DNA from: Torymus aiolomorphi
Taxonomy: Eukaryota > Arthropoda > Insecta > Hymenoptera > Torymidae
Length of the DNA: 64,000 nucleotides
Assembly: GCA_036365515.1 (NCBI GenBank)
Contig: CM070873.1
Span: 179,008,104-179,072,103, forward strand
Reading direction: 5' to 3'
Part shown: positions 34,270-48,040 of the stretch, one piece after another
Layout: the number at the start of each line of letters is the position of its first letter
Numbering within the stretch: the first letter of the stretch is position 1
Translations under genes and position numbers: made by a program
The notes under the pieces: model-generated
Told to the model about the DNA's origin: nothing
The model's input: the letters and a program-made list of their open reading frames with translations, nothing else
The model's database searches: none

Positions 34270-34545
34270 GCATGTGAACAAAAATGAAACTACTATTATT
34301 TTTTCAAGGAAACAGAGGATTGGATAATTTACTGGAAGAGTGTGAGGTCAATAAATGATAACAGTTATTTTGGTAAAAAATTTTAATCAATCGATCAGAT
34401 TATTATTAAGAAAAAAAAACAAACTTACATAGTAAAAATACAAGTATGAATACGCAAAAACTTACAAACTATGAATACATAAATTTTAAAGAATTTTTTT
34501 TGTTCCAGGAAAATTAAACTCATACACGATACAAACTAAAGGTTA
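34270..34545 (-). repeat. 270-bp internal unit, central copy
   Basis: Minus-orientation copy. With 33150-33413 it forms a smaller nested palindrome centred near 33.85 kb. Confidence 0.85.
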
Positions 34546-34629
34546 CACACACACAGACACACACACACACACACACACACGTACATTTACATGCGTTCGC
34601 AGACGCCGCATTTCACTGCCGTCATAGCA

Positions 34630-35243
<614 letters not shown>

Positions 35244-35244
35244 A

Positions 35245-35450
35245 TATAAACATGGACTTATGCTGACACCAATGTATAAGACCACGTGACCTGTCTGCAT
35301 AAGTGTAGTACCGTTTATACAAGTGTCTGCACAAGTCTAGCGTGACTAAAGAAATAATCTCTCTACTTATGCTGACGTCTGCATAAGTCGGTCTCTGTCT
35401 GCATAAGTCTATTTAAATTTCGGAAAGTGTCTGCATAACTAGCGTTTCAT
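35245..35450. repeat. GTCTGCATAAGT module
   Basis: Six or more copies of (G)TCTGCATAAGT or its inverse ACTTATGC flank the core GCGTGACTAAAGAAATAAT (near 35340). The core is shared with the CCCGGAA modules, but the iterated word is different. Confidence 0.7.
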
Positions 35451-35451
35451 A

Positions 35452-35803
<352 letters not shown>

Positions 35804-35810
35804 ACACGCA

Positions 35811-36083
35811 TGTGAACAAAAATGAAACTACTATTATTTTTTCAAGGAAACAGAGGATTGGATAATTTATTGGAAGAGTGTGAGGTCAATAAATGATAAC
35901 AGTTATTTTGGTAAAAAATTTTAATCAATCGATCAGATTATTATTAAGAAAAAAAACAAACTTACATAGTAAAAATACAAGTATGAATACGCAAAAACTT
36001 GCAAACTATGAATACATAAATTTTAAAGAATTTTTTTTGTTCCAGGAAAATTAAACTAATACACGATACAAACTAAAGGTTAC
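35811..36083 (-). repeat. 270-bp internal unit, copy R2
   Basis: Mirror partner of 33150-33413. Confidence 0.85.
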
Positions 36084-36152
36084 ACACACACAGACACACA
36101 CACGTACATTTACATGCGTTCGCAGACGCCGCATTTCACTGCCGTCATAGCA

Positions 36153-36157
<5 letters not shown>

Positions 36158-36222
<65 letters not shown>

Positions 36223-36329
36223 TATATATAGTATATATAGTATATATATAGTATATATAGTATATATAGTATATATAGTATATATAGTATATATAGTATA
36301 TATAGTATATATAGTATATATAGTATATA

Positions 36330-36400
<71 letters not shown>
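36158..36400. repeat. (AT)n, AGTATATAT and (GT)n tracts, right arm
   Basis: Mirror of 32825-33066 with different repeat lengths; the (GT)n here (~36333-36371) is longer than its left partner. Confidence 0.95.
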
Positions 36401-36402
<2 letters not shown>

Positions 36403-36433
36403 TAATGAAAGTTGATTATATACATACATACAA

Positions 36434-37028
36434 TCAATCTTCATCTATTTTATATATTTTATAATGCCCCACGGTAGAGTATCTGTTTCATTTGGTATGA
36501 GATATCTCTTATTGTCATGTGGACTTAGAGCTAATTTTGTTTCACAGTACGCACTACATGAGCTTTAGACTGTATGATACACTGATGTCTGTATTGTGTA
36601 GTTGAATTTAGTAAACACTGATGATAGTCGTCGAAATTGATGGTTTTGCTGACAACTCCACTTTTCACACCTTTAGCTTTTTTCATATGGTCTTGGCCAT
36701 TGACGCGTGCACTATACATTTTACTACGTAGTCCAACGAATTCTGTCATAATGCAGCCATTGCACTCATCCTTCATTAATCCTACAACCTTCTTATTGGC
36801 TTGTGGAATTCCAAATACATTATTAGATGAATAGTCCGAGGTATCAAAATTTGCAATATCCCTCTTAATCACTTCATAAATATCATCATTTCTTATTTCA
36901 TATATTAAGCTGTCAGTGTCAGTATATAGTAGTTTACAACGGTCCTCAAATTTCGTTTTCATATATTTGTAGTGAAAATCGTATACTAATGTCTTTGATA
37001 AATCAAGTACACGCCTATGTGTCAAGTA
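36434..37028 (-). pseudogene. PolB C-terminal segment with motif C, right arm
   Basis: Mirror copy of 32199-32794 with YTDTDSLIYEI intact, the same frame break near 36531 and the stop at 36434-36436. Two amino-acid differences from the left copy are visible (KDECNG for KDEYNG, ARVNGQ for ARINGQ), so the arms are not identical. Confidence 0.8.
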
Positions 37029-37039
37029 AAGTCCTACGC

Positions 37040-37317
37040 GTATGTGAACAAAAATGAAACTCTACTATTATTTTTTCAAGGAAACAGAGGATTGGATAAT
37101 TTACTGGAAGAGTGTGAGGTCAATAAATGATAACAGTTATTTTGGTAAAAAATTTTAATCAATCGATCAGATTATTATTAAGAAAAAAAAAAAACAAACT
37201 TACATAGTAAAAATACAAGTATGAATACGCAAAAACTTACAAACTATGAATACATAAATTTTAAAGAATTTTTTTGTTCCAGGAAAATTAAACTCATACA
37301 CGATACAAACTAAAGGT
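37040..37317 (-). repeat. 270-bp internal unit, copy R1
   Basis: Mirror partner of 31909-32190, directly upstream of the C-terminal polymerase segment on the minus strand. Confidence 0.85.
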
Positions 37318-37405
37318 TTATACACACACACACAGACATACACACGCACACACACGTACATTTACATGCGTTCGCAGACGCCGCATTTCACTGCCGTCAT
37401 ACGCA

Positions 37406-37892
<487 letters not shown>

Positions 37893-37988
37893 TGTGAGTC
37901 ATAGCCGGTTAAATTATGAAATACCACTGGAATACTATGTGAATCTTTATAATTGAAATTGCAATCTTCGTGAGCAGCACCTCGATAT
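37893..37988 (-). pseudogene. PolB second exon, right arm
   Basis: Mirror of 31620-31713; it likewise runs into (AT)n after GYDSH. Confidence 0.75.
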
Positions 37989-38075
37989 CTAAAACATAAG
38001 AAAAAAAAAAAAAAAACATAAGAAAAATATGTAAAATTTCTGCTTGAAGCATATTTAATTTTCTTTTAACTTTAC
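37989..38075 (-). other. 87 bp intron in the right polymerase copy
   Basis: Same donor, acceptor and length as the left-arm intron at 31533-31619. Confidence 0.75.
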
Positions 38076-39063
38076 CTTCCAGTCAGATGACAATGATCTC
38101 GTTCACGCTTCTCTGCTAAAGGTTTATCGCAAATGTGGCATAATGTTGTATTTCGAAATGCTTGTTCTTGTTTTAAGTTTAATGTTTCCATTGGTACTAT
38201 GAACTTGAAGATAGTCTCAATTTTTTTTTTTCTACCAGACTTTGCAGCTGCTCTGCAAACCATTTAGCAGGATCTTTTCCTCTGTAGCTACTGTAGTGAG
38301 ATAGGGAGTCATCATAACTGCACTTTAAATAATATCCAATACTAAATGCTTCATGTTCTTGATAAGCATTTCCAATTTGCACAGCTTTTAGAAGGCACTC
38401 GAAATCTGCGTATATGGCGAATGGAACTTTTTCTTTATAATTAAAATTTTTAAACTGTAAAATTTTGTCTCTTGGTGTAGGCAAAGTTACTTTGTACTTG
38501 TTGAGTTGCATACAATCTTGTTCATGTAAGTTCAATTTAGAATCATTTCTGAAATAATGTAGACATCGATCACAAAAATATTTTCTACCATTACGTTTTG
38601 AAAGTTGTGTACATACTAAACGCGATAATTCTTTGATCCAAACATAGTGGAATATCGATAAATCATCTTCAAAGTTTTCCTCCTGTTTACTTTCCTCATC
38701 ATCTACGTAATAGTTTTGTAGAAGAAGAAGGTTGATATGTGTTTCCTTCTTACATGATGTTATGTGAAGCGGCAAAATTTTAAAATTTCCACTAGACTTT
38801 TTTAAAATATAAACGTTAACCGAGATGTTATTTTGTTTTTCAAATTTCGGAATTTGTTTAGGACTCATAGGAAATTGTATTCCATTAAAATTCAATTCAT
38901 TCTCATAGACTTTATATGATGATACTCGGTCAGAGTTATGTGTAGGGTGCAAAGCTGACAGTATTGCCCACTTGAAACATGCATCATCGAAATTCCGTAC
39001 ATTGATACATGCATGTTTCTTTTGTATTTGCGGAGGTAGACTGATGTATGAGCCTCCGCGCAT
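38076..39063 (-). pseudogene. Polinton-type PolB, N-terminal exon, right arm
   Basis: Mirror of 30544-31532, with the same zinc finger and YADFE exonuclease motif. The CxxC of the endonuclease VII-like region is intact here (CHICDKP). The frame is broken at the Lys-coding A-run: 11 bases at 38221-38231 against 12 in the left arm (31376-31387). This splits it into two overlapping ORFs (39063-38197 and 38263-38072). A homopolymer slip or a sequencing error would each explain it. Confidence 0.8.
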
Positions 39064-39188
39064 CGGATTATATTTATTAATGTGAACAGATAAATTAAGA
39101 ATCTGTCGAAGTGTCCAGCCAGTTCAGCATGCTATAGTCGAAATATACTTACTGAGTTAGAGTGACGCCATACATGCAGGCCACCTCG

Positions 39189-39191
<3 letters not shown>

Positions 39192-39266
<75 letters not shown>

Positions 39267-39394
39267 TAGCTCTCTCTCGCTCTCTCACTCTCTCTCTCGC
39301 TCTCTCACTCTCTCTCGCTCTCTCACTCTCTCTCGCTCTCTCACTCTCTCTCGCTCTCTTACTCTCTCTCGCTCTCTCTCTCTCTCTTTCTCAG
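39192..39394. repeat. (CT)n microsatellite, right arm
   Basis: Mirror of the (GA)n at 30234-30413 but longer, with several CGCTCTCTCACTCT interruptions. Confidence 0.95.
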
Positions 39395-40359
39395 TAGCTT
39401 GCTTGAAAACAGTGGGGCCATTGTAAATATCTTACCAGCGACGATAGACTAATACCCGAAAAATACTCGTACCGGGATGCACGTTTCAACCTGCACAGCA
39501 TGCGATGACGTCGCCCGTGTAGGGGTTGCCGGCTTTGAAACATTATTGAGATTCAAAATACACATCTTATAAAAAAGTGTGAACATCGAAAAGACTAGCG
39601 GCACTATACACGCACTCCAGATGTGAAAAAGGAACAACGCTTCGTCAAACGTGCACACGCACACACGTGCAAGGGTCAGTGTCGTAAAAAATACGACCTT
39701 ATTGACGCATGAAGCACACTCGAGATAAAACTATACATCCTGTTGTGTGTCGGGCCAGCTGAAATATACTTACTGAGTTAGAGTCACATCATAGATGCAG
39801 GCCATCCACCTCGAAAACTCTCTCTCTCCATCTCTCTCGCCCTCTCTCTCGCGCTCTCTCTCTCTTTCTCAGTAGCTTTTTTGAAAACAATGATGCCATT
39901 GTAAATATCTTACCAGCGACGATAGACTAATGCCCGGAAAATACTCGCACGAGAAGGCACGTTTCAACCTGCACAGCATGCGATAACGTCGCCCGTGTCG
40001 GGGTTACTGGCAAGAGTGAAATACTCTTCGTCTTGCCTCCTTTGTATGAGTCACTTCAATAATTATTATATCTAGGGTTTCCATCGACGCCGCCACTCTT
40101 ATCGTTTGTATATTCAGTTAACCAAAACAGTATTTTGATTTAGCGGGTAAAATTACATGAAATACTATTAAGTTTTGTGAGTCGTTGTCAGGAAACGATT
40201 GCCATGAGAACACAATTGAAATACTCTGGAGTTCTTAGAATTAATAGCGATAAGGCAACTACGAATATCGGAACAACGAAGAGATGCGATAGCATGCTAT
40301 AGCCGAAATACATTTACTGATTTAGAGCCACATCAAACCTGCAGGTCACGTCGAAAAAA

Positions 40360-40820
40360 ATAAACGCGCGGTAAATATCTTACCAGCGCCGGTAGGCTAA
40401 TGCCCGCGAAAGTCCGCTCATCAACGCGGTAAATATACTTACACGCGGGTCGGTATATGCTAATGACCGCGGAAATCAGCTGACCACCGCGATGATACGC
40501 TCATCTCCGCGCGAATCAGCTCATCCCCGCGGTCGTCCAGCTTGTCAACGCGGTAAGATGCTAGTCCCCGCGCGCGCGCCGCCCGCCGCCCGCCGCCCGC
40601 CGCCCGCCGCCCGCCGCCCGGGTCGCTCGTAAATAAACATTTGACCGTCATGCAAAAATGTGACAATAAAATACGGATAAATTTTATTCGATGACGTCAT
40701 TACATATGGAAGCTTCTCGAAAGTTGGCGGAGCCTAACCTCCCCCCTTTCAACCTATCAGAGCGCTGCACAGGGCGGCCGGTGGCCGAGTGGTGGGGGGA
40801 GGCAGAACTCTCCTAGCTTA
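40360..40820. repeat. GC-rich subterminal repeats, right arm
   Basis: Mirror of 28820-29270. The CCGCCCGCCG tandem is longer here (~40577-40620) than on the left. Confidence 0.7.
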
Positions 40821-40826
40821 CCTACT

Positions 40827-41433
40827 GGCAGTTGTTCTAATACGTAAGCTGCGCTTCTCCTCTCTCGCCGCGCATGCTGCCTTAGCTGGGTGGGGGGAGT
40901 GAGGTCGATCTGGTCCATCAGGAGTGATAGTTTGCGTATGCGGTCGCTGTGCCGCCGTCTGCTCTACTGCTGCCGATCTCGCGCTCGCGGTTGCGCTCGC
41001 TCTCGCTGCAGTCACTTGAGCAGGTGAGAAGGAAACCCGACCACCTGCAGAACAGTTGTTCATACGAAAGATTAGTTTCTATATCCGAGTTTAAGGATAT
41101 TCTCCGCGAGTTTCTGGACTTGCCTGGCTCGGAGCTTTTCAAAGACTCTGTAGCATCTATTCCAACAGATCAGTTTCAAGTATACATATACTGTTCGTTT
41201 TTTCGCGACACCGTGTCTCTTGGCGGCTATTTTCGTGTCTTCTAATAACGGCCGTAATCCGCGATTACAGCGCTTAAGCCTTTTTCAATTTATCTTTTTA
41301 CAATAGCAGAGAACAATTGCTTATTCGAGAGTTAATTCACTTTAATTAATTTTCTATACGGGTAAGTTTAAAAAATACAATATTTATCACATCATCAATT
41401 TCTAAAGATTTCTATTGCTCTCTTTATCCATCA
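40827..41433 (+). repeat. array unit B, 3' part
   Basis: It resumes with GGCAGTTGTTCTAATACG, exactly as in the uninterrupted copy at 46713. It contains the GC-rich block, ~40 bp with AGACTCTGTAGCATCTATTCC (~41139) and ends with TTCTATACGGGTAAGTTT (41352-41369), the splice-donor-like end. Two MITEs are inserted downstream. Confidence 0.8.
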
Positions 41434-41707
41434 CACTGAGAAAAGAAAAGAGCTAAATTAGCTTTAGTCAGACATGTGGGCATAGCCGAAACCGAGTCAA
41501 GCAGTTTCTTCCGGACAATCAGGGAGTTTCTGCTTGAGAGTCGGGAAGAAACAACATAGGCAAAGGTCACGTGACCTTCGGCTCGCTCGTCGCTCAGGCT
41601 GTTTTTCCGGGAGTGCTTGGGCAATTTTACCTTTGTTGTCCTACCCGACGACTCCAGCTATTTTGACCCGAGATTCAAGCTGTTCTGGCTCTTTTTTTTT
41701 CTCAGTG
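41434..41707. mobile_element. 274 bp MITE, CACTGAGAAAAGAAAAG ends
   Basis: CACTGAGAAAAGAAAAGAGC at the left is mirrored by GCTCTTTTTTTTTCTCAGTG at the right. The interior has further inverted words (AAATTAGCT; GGTCACGTGACC). It interrupts array unit B. Confidence 0.7.
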
Positions 41708-41711
41708 CATA

Positions 41712-42635
41712 AGGTAAAAGTACCAATAGATGGACGTTTAGTGAAGCTTGAATTTTGATGTCATATTTTAAATGAGAAATATTATTAAAAATGCATAGAA
41801 TCAGTAGCCAATAGAATTATTATTACTTTTTACTTGCGAAAAAAGTATTTAATTTGTGAAAATAAGCTTTTATGATAGAAAAGTTAATTAAATTATGAAT
41901 ACACTGCTTGTACTAGTAGTTGGACCGTGTTAAAAAGTCATGTACTAGTGGTCAAAATTGTTAGTCCCAATACTTGGACCATATAATTTGTACTCTATAT
42001 TTATTTTGATTTTTATGTAAAAATAATAAAATCGCTAAATTTTGGACTGGAAATACTTTTTAACACTAAATCAATCGTTAATAATATGAAATTACAGCAA
42101 ATCAATGTATAATAATCATATTATGGTTTTCCAACCTACTAACTCTACCAATACGTAGGTACCCTAACCACCAAAACATCGGTGAAATACATAGGGTCAA
42201 GTATTGGGACATGACGTTTAAACTGTACTAGTAGATAACCTTGAATTATTTTTATTAAAAACAATAAATATTGGTCTCCTAACGACTGTAATTGAATTCG
42301 ATGCATCTTAGAAGTGTCTTAAAACTTTCAAGAGTGAAGATTTACTTCAAATTTATTTAAAAATACCTAAAAGGCGAGTCATGAATCCTTACGAAAGCAT
42401 TAAGGACCTCTCATAGAAAGCCGTGATCCCCGCGAGTAGCATTTTCAAATCGTCTTTTTAAGTATTAAATTTTCGCTAAGAGTAATAATACTATTTAAAC
42501 AATAAGCATTAATTATTTTAGAATCATCTTATAGAATAAAATATTATCCAACTACTACACATTCTTTAAAGTAATTGAATTATTTATCTAGATGGCCACA
42601 TACTGGGCACTGGCCACTCATTGGTACTTTTACCT
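41712..42635. mobile_element. 924 bp MITE, AGGTAAAAGTACCAA ends, TA duplication
   Basis: The ends AGGTAAAAGTACCAAT and ATTGGTACTTTTACCT are inverted and flanked by TA (41710-41711, 42636-42637), as for Tc1/mariner-type elements. No coding capacity. Unit B sequence (CTTGATTTTCACGCGTAACTG) resumes right after it. Confidence 0.8.
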
Positions 42636-42985
42636 TACTTGATTTTCACGCGTAACTGATTACCTTTATTGTTAAAAATAATTAAACATATAATATTTCT
42701 TGATGGATATGTTGAATTTAGTAAAATCGTTTAATTGCATCATTGATATTTCACGTTTCACAAATTACGCCGCTCGATATTTTTATTGGACCATGTGTAT
42801 ATCATGTAGTTCTAACCTTAAATGAAGTACTATTTATTATTAATAATTTAACATTTTGTGATTTACTATCCAGAGAAATTGAAAAAACATGCTTATTTTC
42901 TTTTCCTAAATTTGAGAAAAGTGTACTTCTTTTCCAAAATACTTTATTCGTATGCTCAATGCTTTATTTATTCCTTTAAAGAAAT
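42636..42985 (+). repeat. array unit B, AT-rich spacer end
   Basis: Matches the spacer of unit A (28085-28440) and of the other units; non-coding. Confidence 0.75.
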
Positions 42986-44104
42986 TAAATATATACGGTT
43001 GTTGAGGGCGCACTAGTTATAACGCGCGTATTTATTTTGGTGTTCCACGGTTACCTCTCCCTAAAATCACGCGACACTTTTTGTTTTACCCGCGAAGGAA
43101 TCCGCGCTTCTCGCGGGTCTACTTTCGGCTTCTTGCACATTACATGAGCAGTAGTACGGGAGCCGCTGGGGAGAATAGTCACTCTGCATACCGTCTATCC
43201 AGTCCCCCGCGATGCACGAAATACCTTTCGGCCGAACGCACATAGTATTTCGTGCTCACGGTTACGTTCGCTCTCGCTGCAGTCACTCGAGGAGGCGTGA
43301 AGGAGGCGAGACCATCGACATGACAGTAGCAAACCGAAGGGTGCGCCGAGGATGGCCTTGTGCATACGAAAATGTAGTTCCTATATTCGAGTTTATGGAT
43401 ATTCTTCGTGACTTTCTGGGCTTCCCGGGCTTGGAGATTTACAATGACTGCAGCATCTATTCCAATAGGTATTTTGCAAGTATACATGTTCTCTTTATTG
43501 TTTTATGACACCATACCACGTGGCCACCATTTGCGTCGATGGCAAGTTCGTATTTCCCCGTCTACCACTAGCGGCCGTAATTCGCGATTACAGTGCTTAA
43601 GTATTTTTCAATTTATCCTTTTGCAATACCAGAGAACAATTTCTTATTCGAGAGATAATTCACCTTAATTAAGTTTCTATACGGGTAAGCTTAAAAAATG
43701 CAATTGTCATCACGTCATAAATTTTTATGGATTTCTATTGCTCTCTTTATCGATCATACTTGATTTTCACGCGTAACTGATTACCTTTTTTGTTAAAAAT
43801 AATTAATCATATGATATTTCTTGATGGATATGTTGAATTTATTATAATCGTTTAATTGACGCAGTGCATCATTGATATTTTACGTTTCGCAAATTATGCC
43901 GCTCGATATTTTTATTGGACCATGTGCATATCATGTCGATCTAACCTTAAATGAAGTACTATTTATTAATAATAATTTAACATTTTGTGATTTCCTATCG
44001 AGAGAAATTTAAAAAACATGGTTATTTTCATTTCCTAAATTTGAGAAAAGTGTAGTTTTTTTCAAAATACTTTATTCGTATGCTCAATTCTTTATTTATT
44101 TATT
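42986..44104 (+). repeat. array unit C
   Basis: Begins with a variant upstream block (GGGCGCACTAGTTATAACGCG), then the shared GC-rich/exon-like block, and ends with TTCTATACGGGTAAGCTT at ~43673-43690 followed by the AT-rich spacer. Confidence 0.75.
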
Positions 44105-45209
44105 TTCAGAAATTAAATATATACGGCTGTTAAGGGCGCACTAGTTATAACGCGCGTATTTATTTTGGTGTTCCGCGGTTACCTCTCCCTAAAATCACGC
44201 GACACTTTTTGTCTTACCCGCGTAGGTATCCGCGCTTCTCGCGGGTTTACTTTCGGCTACTTGCGCATTATATGAATAGTAGTAGTACACGAGCCGCTGG
44301 AGAGAATAGTCACTCTGCATACCGCGGTCTCCAGTCCCCCGCGACGCATAAAATACCCTTCGGCCTCACGCACATAGTATTTCGCGCTCACGGTTACGTT
44401 CGCTCTCGCTGCAGTCACTCGAGCAGACGAGAAGGATGCGCGACCACGTACATAACAGTTACAGTAAACCGGAGGGTGCACCCAGGATTGCCTGGTGTTG
44501 CAAGTATACATATTCTTTTCGTTGTTTCGCAGCACCATGTCTCGTGGCGGCCATTTCCGTCAATGACAAGTTCGTATTTTCGCTCCTACTAATAACGACC
44601 TTAATCCGCGATTACAGCGCTTAAGCAGTTTTCAATTTATCCTCTTCCAATACCAGTGCTTATTCGAGAGATAATTCACCTTAAGTAATTTTCTACACGG
44701 GTAAGCTTAAAAAATACAATTGTTATCACGTCACAAATTTCTAAAGATTTCTATTTCTCTTTTTATCCATCATACTTGATTTTCACGCGTAACTGATAAC
44801 CTTTTTCTTAAAAAAATTGAACATATAATGTTTGTTGTTGCATTTGGTAAAATCGTTTATATGACGTAGTGCATCATTGATATGTTACGTTTCACAAATT
44901 ACGCGGTTCGATATTTTTATTGGACCATGTGCATATCATGTCGAACTAACCTTGAATGAAGTACTATTGATTATTTCATAACTTAATATTTTATGATTTT
45001 TTTATCCAGAGAAATTTTGAAAATACGGTTATTTTCATTTCAAAAATTTGAGAAAAGTATCGTTATTTTTTTCCTAAATACTTTATTCGTATTCTCAATT
45101 CTTTACTTATTTATTTTAAGAAATTAAATATATACGATGCATAATTTATGAATTACTAAAATTTTAACTCGTGATAAAAGTTCAACATTATCTATTGATT
45201 TTATCGTAT
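44105..45209 (+). repeat. array unit D
   Basis: Tandem copy of unit C with ~1120 bp spacing (the GGGCGCACTAGTTATAACGCG block recurs at ~44128). The exon-like block lacks ~100 bp after CCTGGTG (~44493). TTCTACACGGGTAAGCTT ends it at ~44691-44708. Confidence 0.75.
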
Positions 45210-45697
45210 CACTGATAGAAAGAAATATTTCAGCCAAAGCCCTGTGACTTAGCAGTTAAGGCAGGAAAATAAAATTATTAAAAATTGGATCATATCGTTA
45301 ATAAGTAAGCCCAATTTCATTACGTATTCAGAGTTTCTACAAATATTTCTACAAATACTCATAGTTGAGAGTAGTATAAATATTGCACTCCAATTGTTTA
45401 TTAATGTGTAATGGATCGATCTGACGGAGACAGGTAAAAGAAAAAGAAAAAACTTTGTTTTTCTTTTTCTTTTACCTGCCTCCGTCAGATCGATCCATTA
45501 CACATTAATAAATATTCATAGTGTTTCTAGTAATGCGATGACAATTTCATAAGTAGGTGTGGATATTCTCTAACTATTAATACTTAATCAAATTTGACTC
45601 GCTTATTAACAATATCATCTCATTTTTAATAATTTACGTTTCATGCTTTAACTGTTAAGTCACGGGGCTTTAGCTCCAATATTCCTTTCTATCAGTG
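45210..45697. mobile_element. MITE with CACTGATAGAAAG ends and an inner hairpin
   Basis: CACTGATAGAAAGAAATATT and its mirror AATATTCCTTTCTATCAGTG are the ends. The inverted similarity extends about 60 bp (GCCC.GTGACTTA.CAGTTAA). It interrupts a unit at TTATCGTAT / ACTACAAAAC. Confidence 0.8.
45398..45515. repeat. long near-perfect hairpin (~55 bp arms)
   Basis: TTTATTAATGTGTAATGGAT at the left is mirrored by ATCCATTACACATTAATAAA at the right. The arms pair almost without mismatch through GACGGAG(A/G)CAGGTAAAAG and an A/T-rich tip. It lies inside the MITE at 45210-45697. Confidence 0.85.
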
Positions 45698-45699
45698 CA

Positions 45700-46423
45700 C
45701 TACAAAACAAAAATTTACTCTTCACTTTGTTTACTATAGTTGGCATTTCTCGTGAGAAGTCTCCTCTCCTCTAAAATTTCGCAAGTTCGCATTTTCGCGT
45801 CTACTAATAACGGCCGTAATCCGCGTGCTTGAGCATTTTTCAATTTATCCTTTTAAAATATCAGACAACAATTTTGTATTCGAGAGATAATTCACCTCAA
45901 TTCATTTTCTATACGGGTAAGCTTAAAAAATACAATTTTTATCACGTCATAAATTTCTAAAGATTTCTATTGCTCTCTTTATCGATCATACTTGATTTTC
46001 ACGTGTAACTGATTACCTTTTTTTAAAAAATAACTGAACATAATATTTGTTGATGGATATGTTGAATTTAGTAAAATCGTTTAATTGACGAAGTGCATCA
46101 TTAATATGTTACGTTCCACAAATTACGCGGCTCAAAATTTTTATGGGACCATGTGCATAACATCTCGATCTAACCTTAAATTAAGTACTATTTATTATTA
46201 AAAATTTTACATTTTGTGATTTTCCTATCCAGAGTAATTTAACAAACATGGTTATTTTCATTTCATTAATTTGGAAAAGTATAGTTATTTTTTTTCCAAA
46301 GTACTTTCCTCGTATGCTTAATTTTTCACTTATTTATATTAAAAATTAAGTATATACGATGCATAATTTATGAATTACTAAAATTGTGACTCGTAATAAA
46401 ATGTTCAACATTATTTATGGATT
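45700..46423 (+). repeat. array unit E, GC block deleted
   Basis: Starts with ACTACAAAACAAAAATTTAC and jumps from CTAAAATTTCG (~45780) to AAGTTCGCATTTTCGCG, so the GC-rich promoter-like block is missing. TTCTATACGGGTAAGCTT is kept at ~45907-45924. Confidence 0.75.
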
Positions 46424-46860
46424 TTATCGTATAACTACAAAACAAAAATTTACACTTCAGTTTATTTACTGCACTTTGCATTTTTCGCGTGGAAGCCTTA
46501 AATTCTCCTACCCTCCAAAACTTTAGTTTATTTTTTTTCTATTGCTACAACCATAAAGTAGAAAAACAGAGTTCTACAAATAGGTAGAATATAAACTGTA
46601 TTTGAAAAACGAAATGGCATTACATTAGACTTATTTTTCAAAAGAATTTCCAAGAATTAGAGCCGCGGCTTCGTCGCCCGCGATACTCCTCCCCTTCCCC
46701 TCAAAGCGTAACGGCAGTTGTTCTAATACGTAAGCTGCGCTTCTCCTCTCTCGCCGCGCATGCTGCCTTAGCTGGGTGGGGGGAGTGAGGTCGATCTGGA
46801 CCATCAGGAGTGATAGTTTGCGTATGCGGTCGGGATGCTGCCGTCTGCTCTACCGAATCG
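46424..46860 (+). repeat. array unit F, truncated; unoccupied Polinton site
   Basis: Nearly identical to 28520-28813 joined to 40827-40990. GGCAGT occurs once at 46713-46718, so this is the empty-site paralogue of the palindrome insertion. Similarity ends near 46855. Confidence 0.85.
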
Positions 46861-47760
46861 CTGATGCCGTGCGTAAATAGCGATACTCTTTAGTTCTATC
46901 TAGACTTCTCGATATTCATGAAATTGTTGGATTTTTTTCAATTATTTATATGTTATATATCGCAGTATATACGTTTCTAAATTTTTATTAGAAAATTAAA
47001 GAAATTAACAATTAGATTTAATTTCGATTTCTTCTGAATTTCGTTTTGCTTTTTCTTACTTATATATACTTAACTTCTTATTCAAGGCATAATTGGGATA
47101 GTTTTTAAAATTTTTTTATCTAGTTCAATATTGAATTCACAATTATTTATATTTTATCAATTTGTTAATTTTTTAACTGACTTCTTTTCCAAAATACTTC
47201 ACTATAAAAATAATAAAATATATATTATTGTACTATAAAAGTAATTATATTTTTCGGCATTTCATTAGAATAATAAATACTGATAAACGTGATGCTTTTC
47301 AAACGTTTACGCACAGGCTAGCATTTCAATAATATAGTATTTTATCCTAGATAAAAGTAAAATCATTGCCCATTTCTAATTTTGAAATCCCTCATTTTTC
47401 ATAAGGTTCAGTGAGCCTGAATTGTCAATGCCGTAACCGCTTTAGTGTAAGACTCTCGAGCGCCTAAGTACGCCCGTTTTTATTTATCGTTCATTTTATA
47501 AATTACTAACATTGTGTCTTCTTAAAAAAATTAAATGTTGTTCAGTGCTTTTGACGCATTACAGAAGTATTACAAAACACAAACATTTTTCGCGCGTAAT
47601 TCTCAATCCCATTCACGGTGGTATTAATTAATATACAGACTTTTCTCCCTTCATAAAATTTTTTCTTTTCTTTTTTTGGGTGCGGGAGAGGGGGGAACCA
47701 TGCTCTAAAAACAGTGTAAATATATACTATTAATAATAATAATTAATAATAAGAATATTG
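46861..47760. other. AT-rich spacer, nothing recognised
   Basis: No ORF over 60 codons, no inverted ends and no RNA signature noticed. Confidence 0.45.
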
Positions 47761-47769
47761 CTATATTTG

Positions 47770-48040
47770 TAAAACGGAATAACGAAGCATCGGATTTATT
47801 TTTCAAAAGTATTTCCAATTATTCCAGTCACCTGCGACTCTTGCCTCTTTCCTCTCAAAATGCGTTGGCACTTGGTACAAAACGTACAACTACGCCTCTC
47901 CTTTCTTGCCGCCCATCATGCCACCACTGGCTGAAATCGATTTTGTCCATCAGGAGTGATAGTTTTGGAAAGAGAGCGGAATGTGGTCGTTGCCCTACTT
48001 CTACCGATCATGCGCTTGCGAGAATAAATAAATAATATAG
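47770..48040 (+). repeat. array unit G, old degenerate fragment
   Basis: Weak but collinear similarity to the GC block of the other units (CAAAAGTATTTCCAA, CCTCTCAAAATGCG, CCATCAGGAGTGATAGTTT). It is the most diverged member of the array. Confidence 0.6.

Noticed and set aside
40460..41245. Ala/Arg-rich ORFs in the GC blocks of the array units
   Set aside because: Equivalent frames are broken or different in the other units, so there is no evidence of coding.
44209..44592. 127-codon ORF in array unit D
   Set aside because: It spans a unit-specific deletion, and the same region of unit C has a different frame structure.
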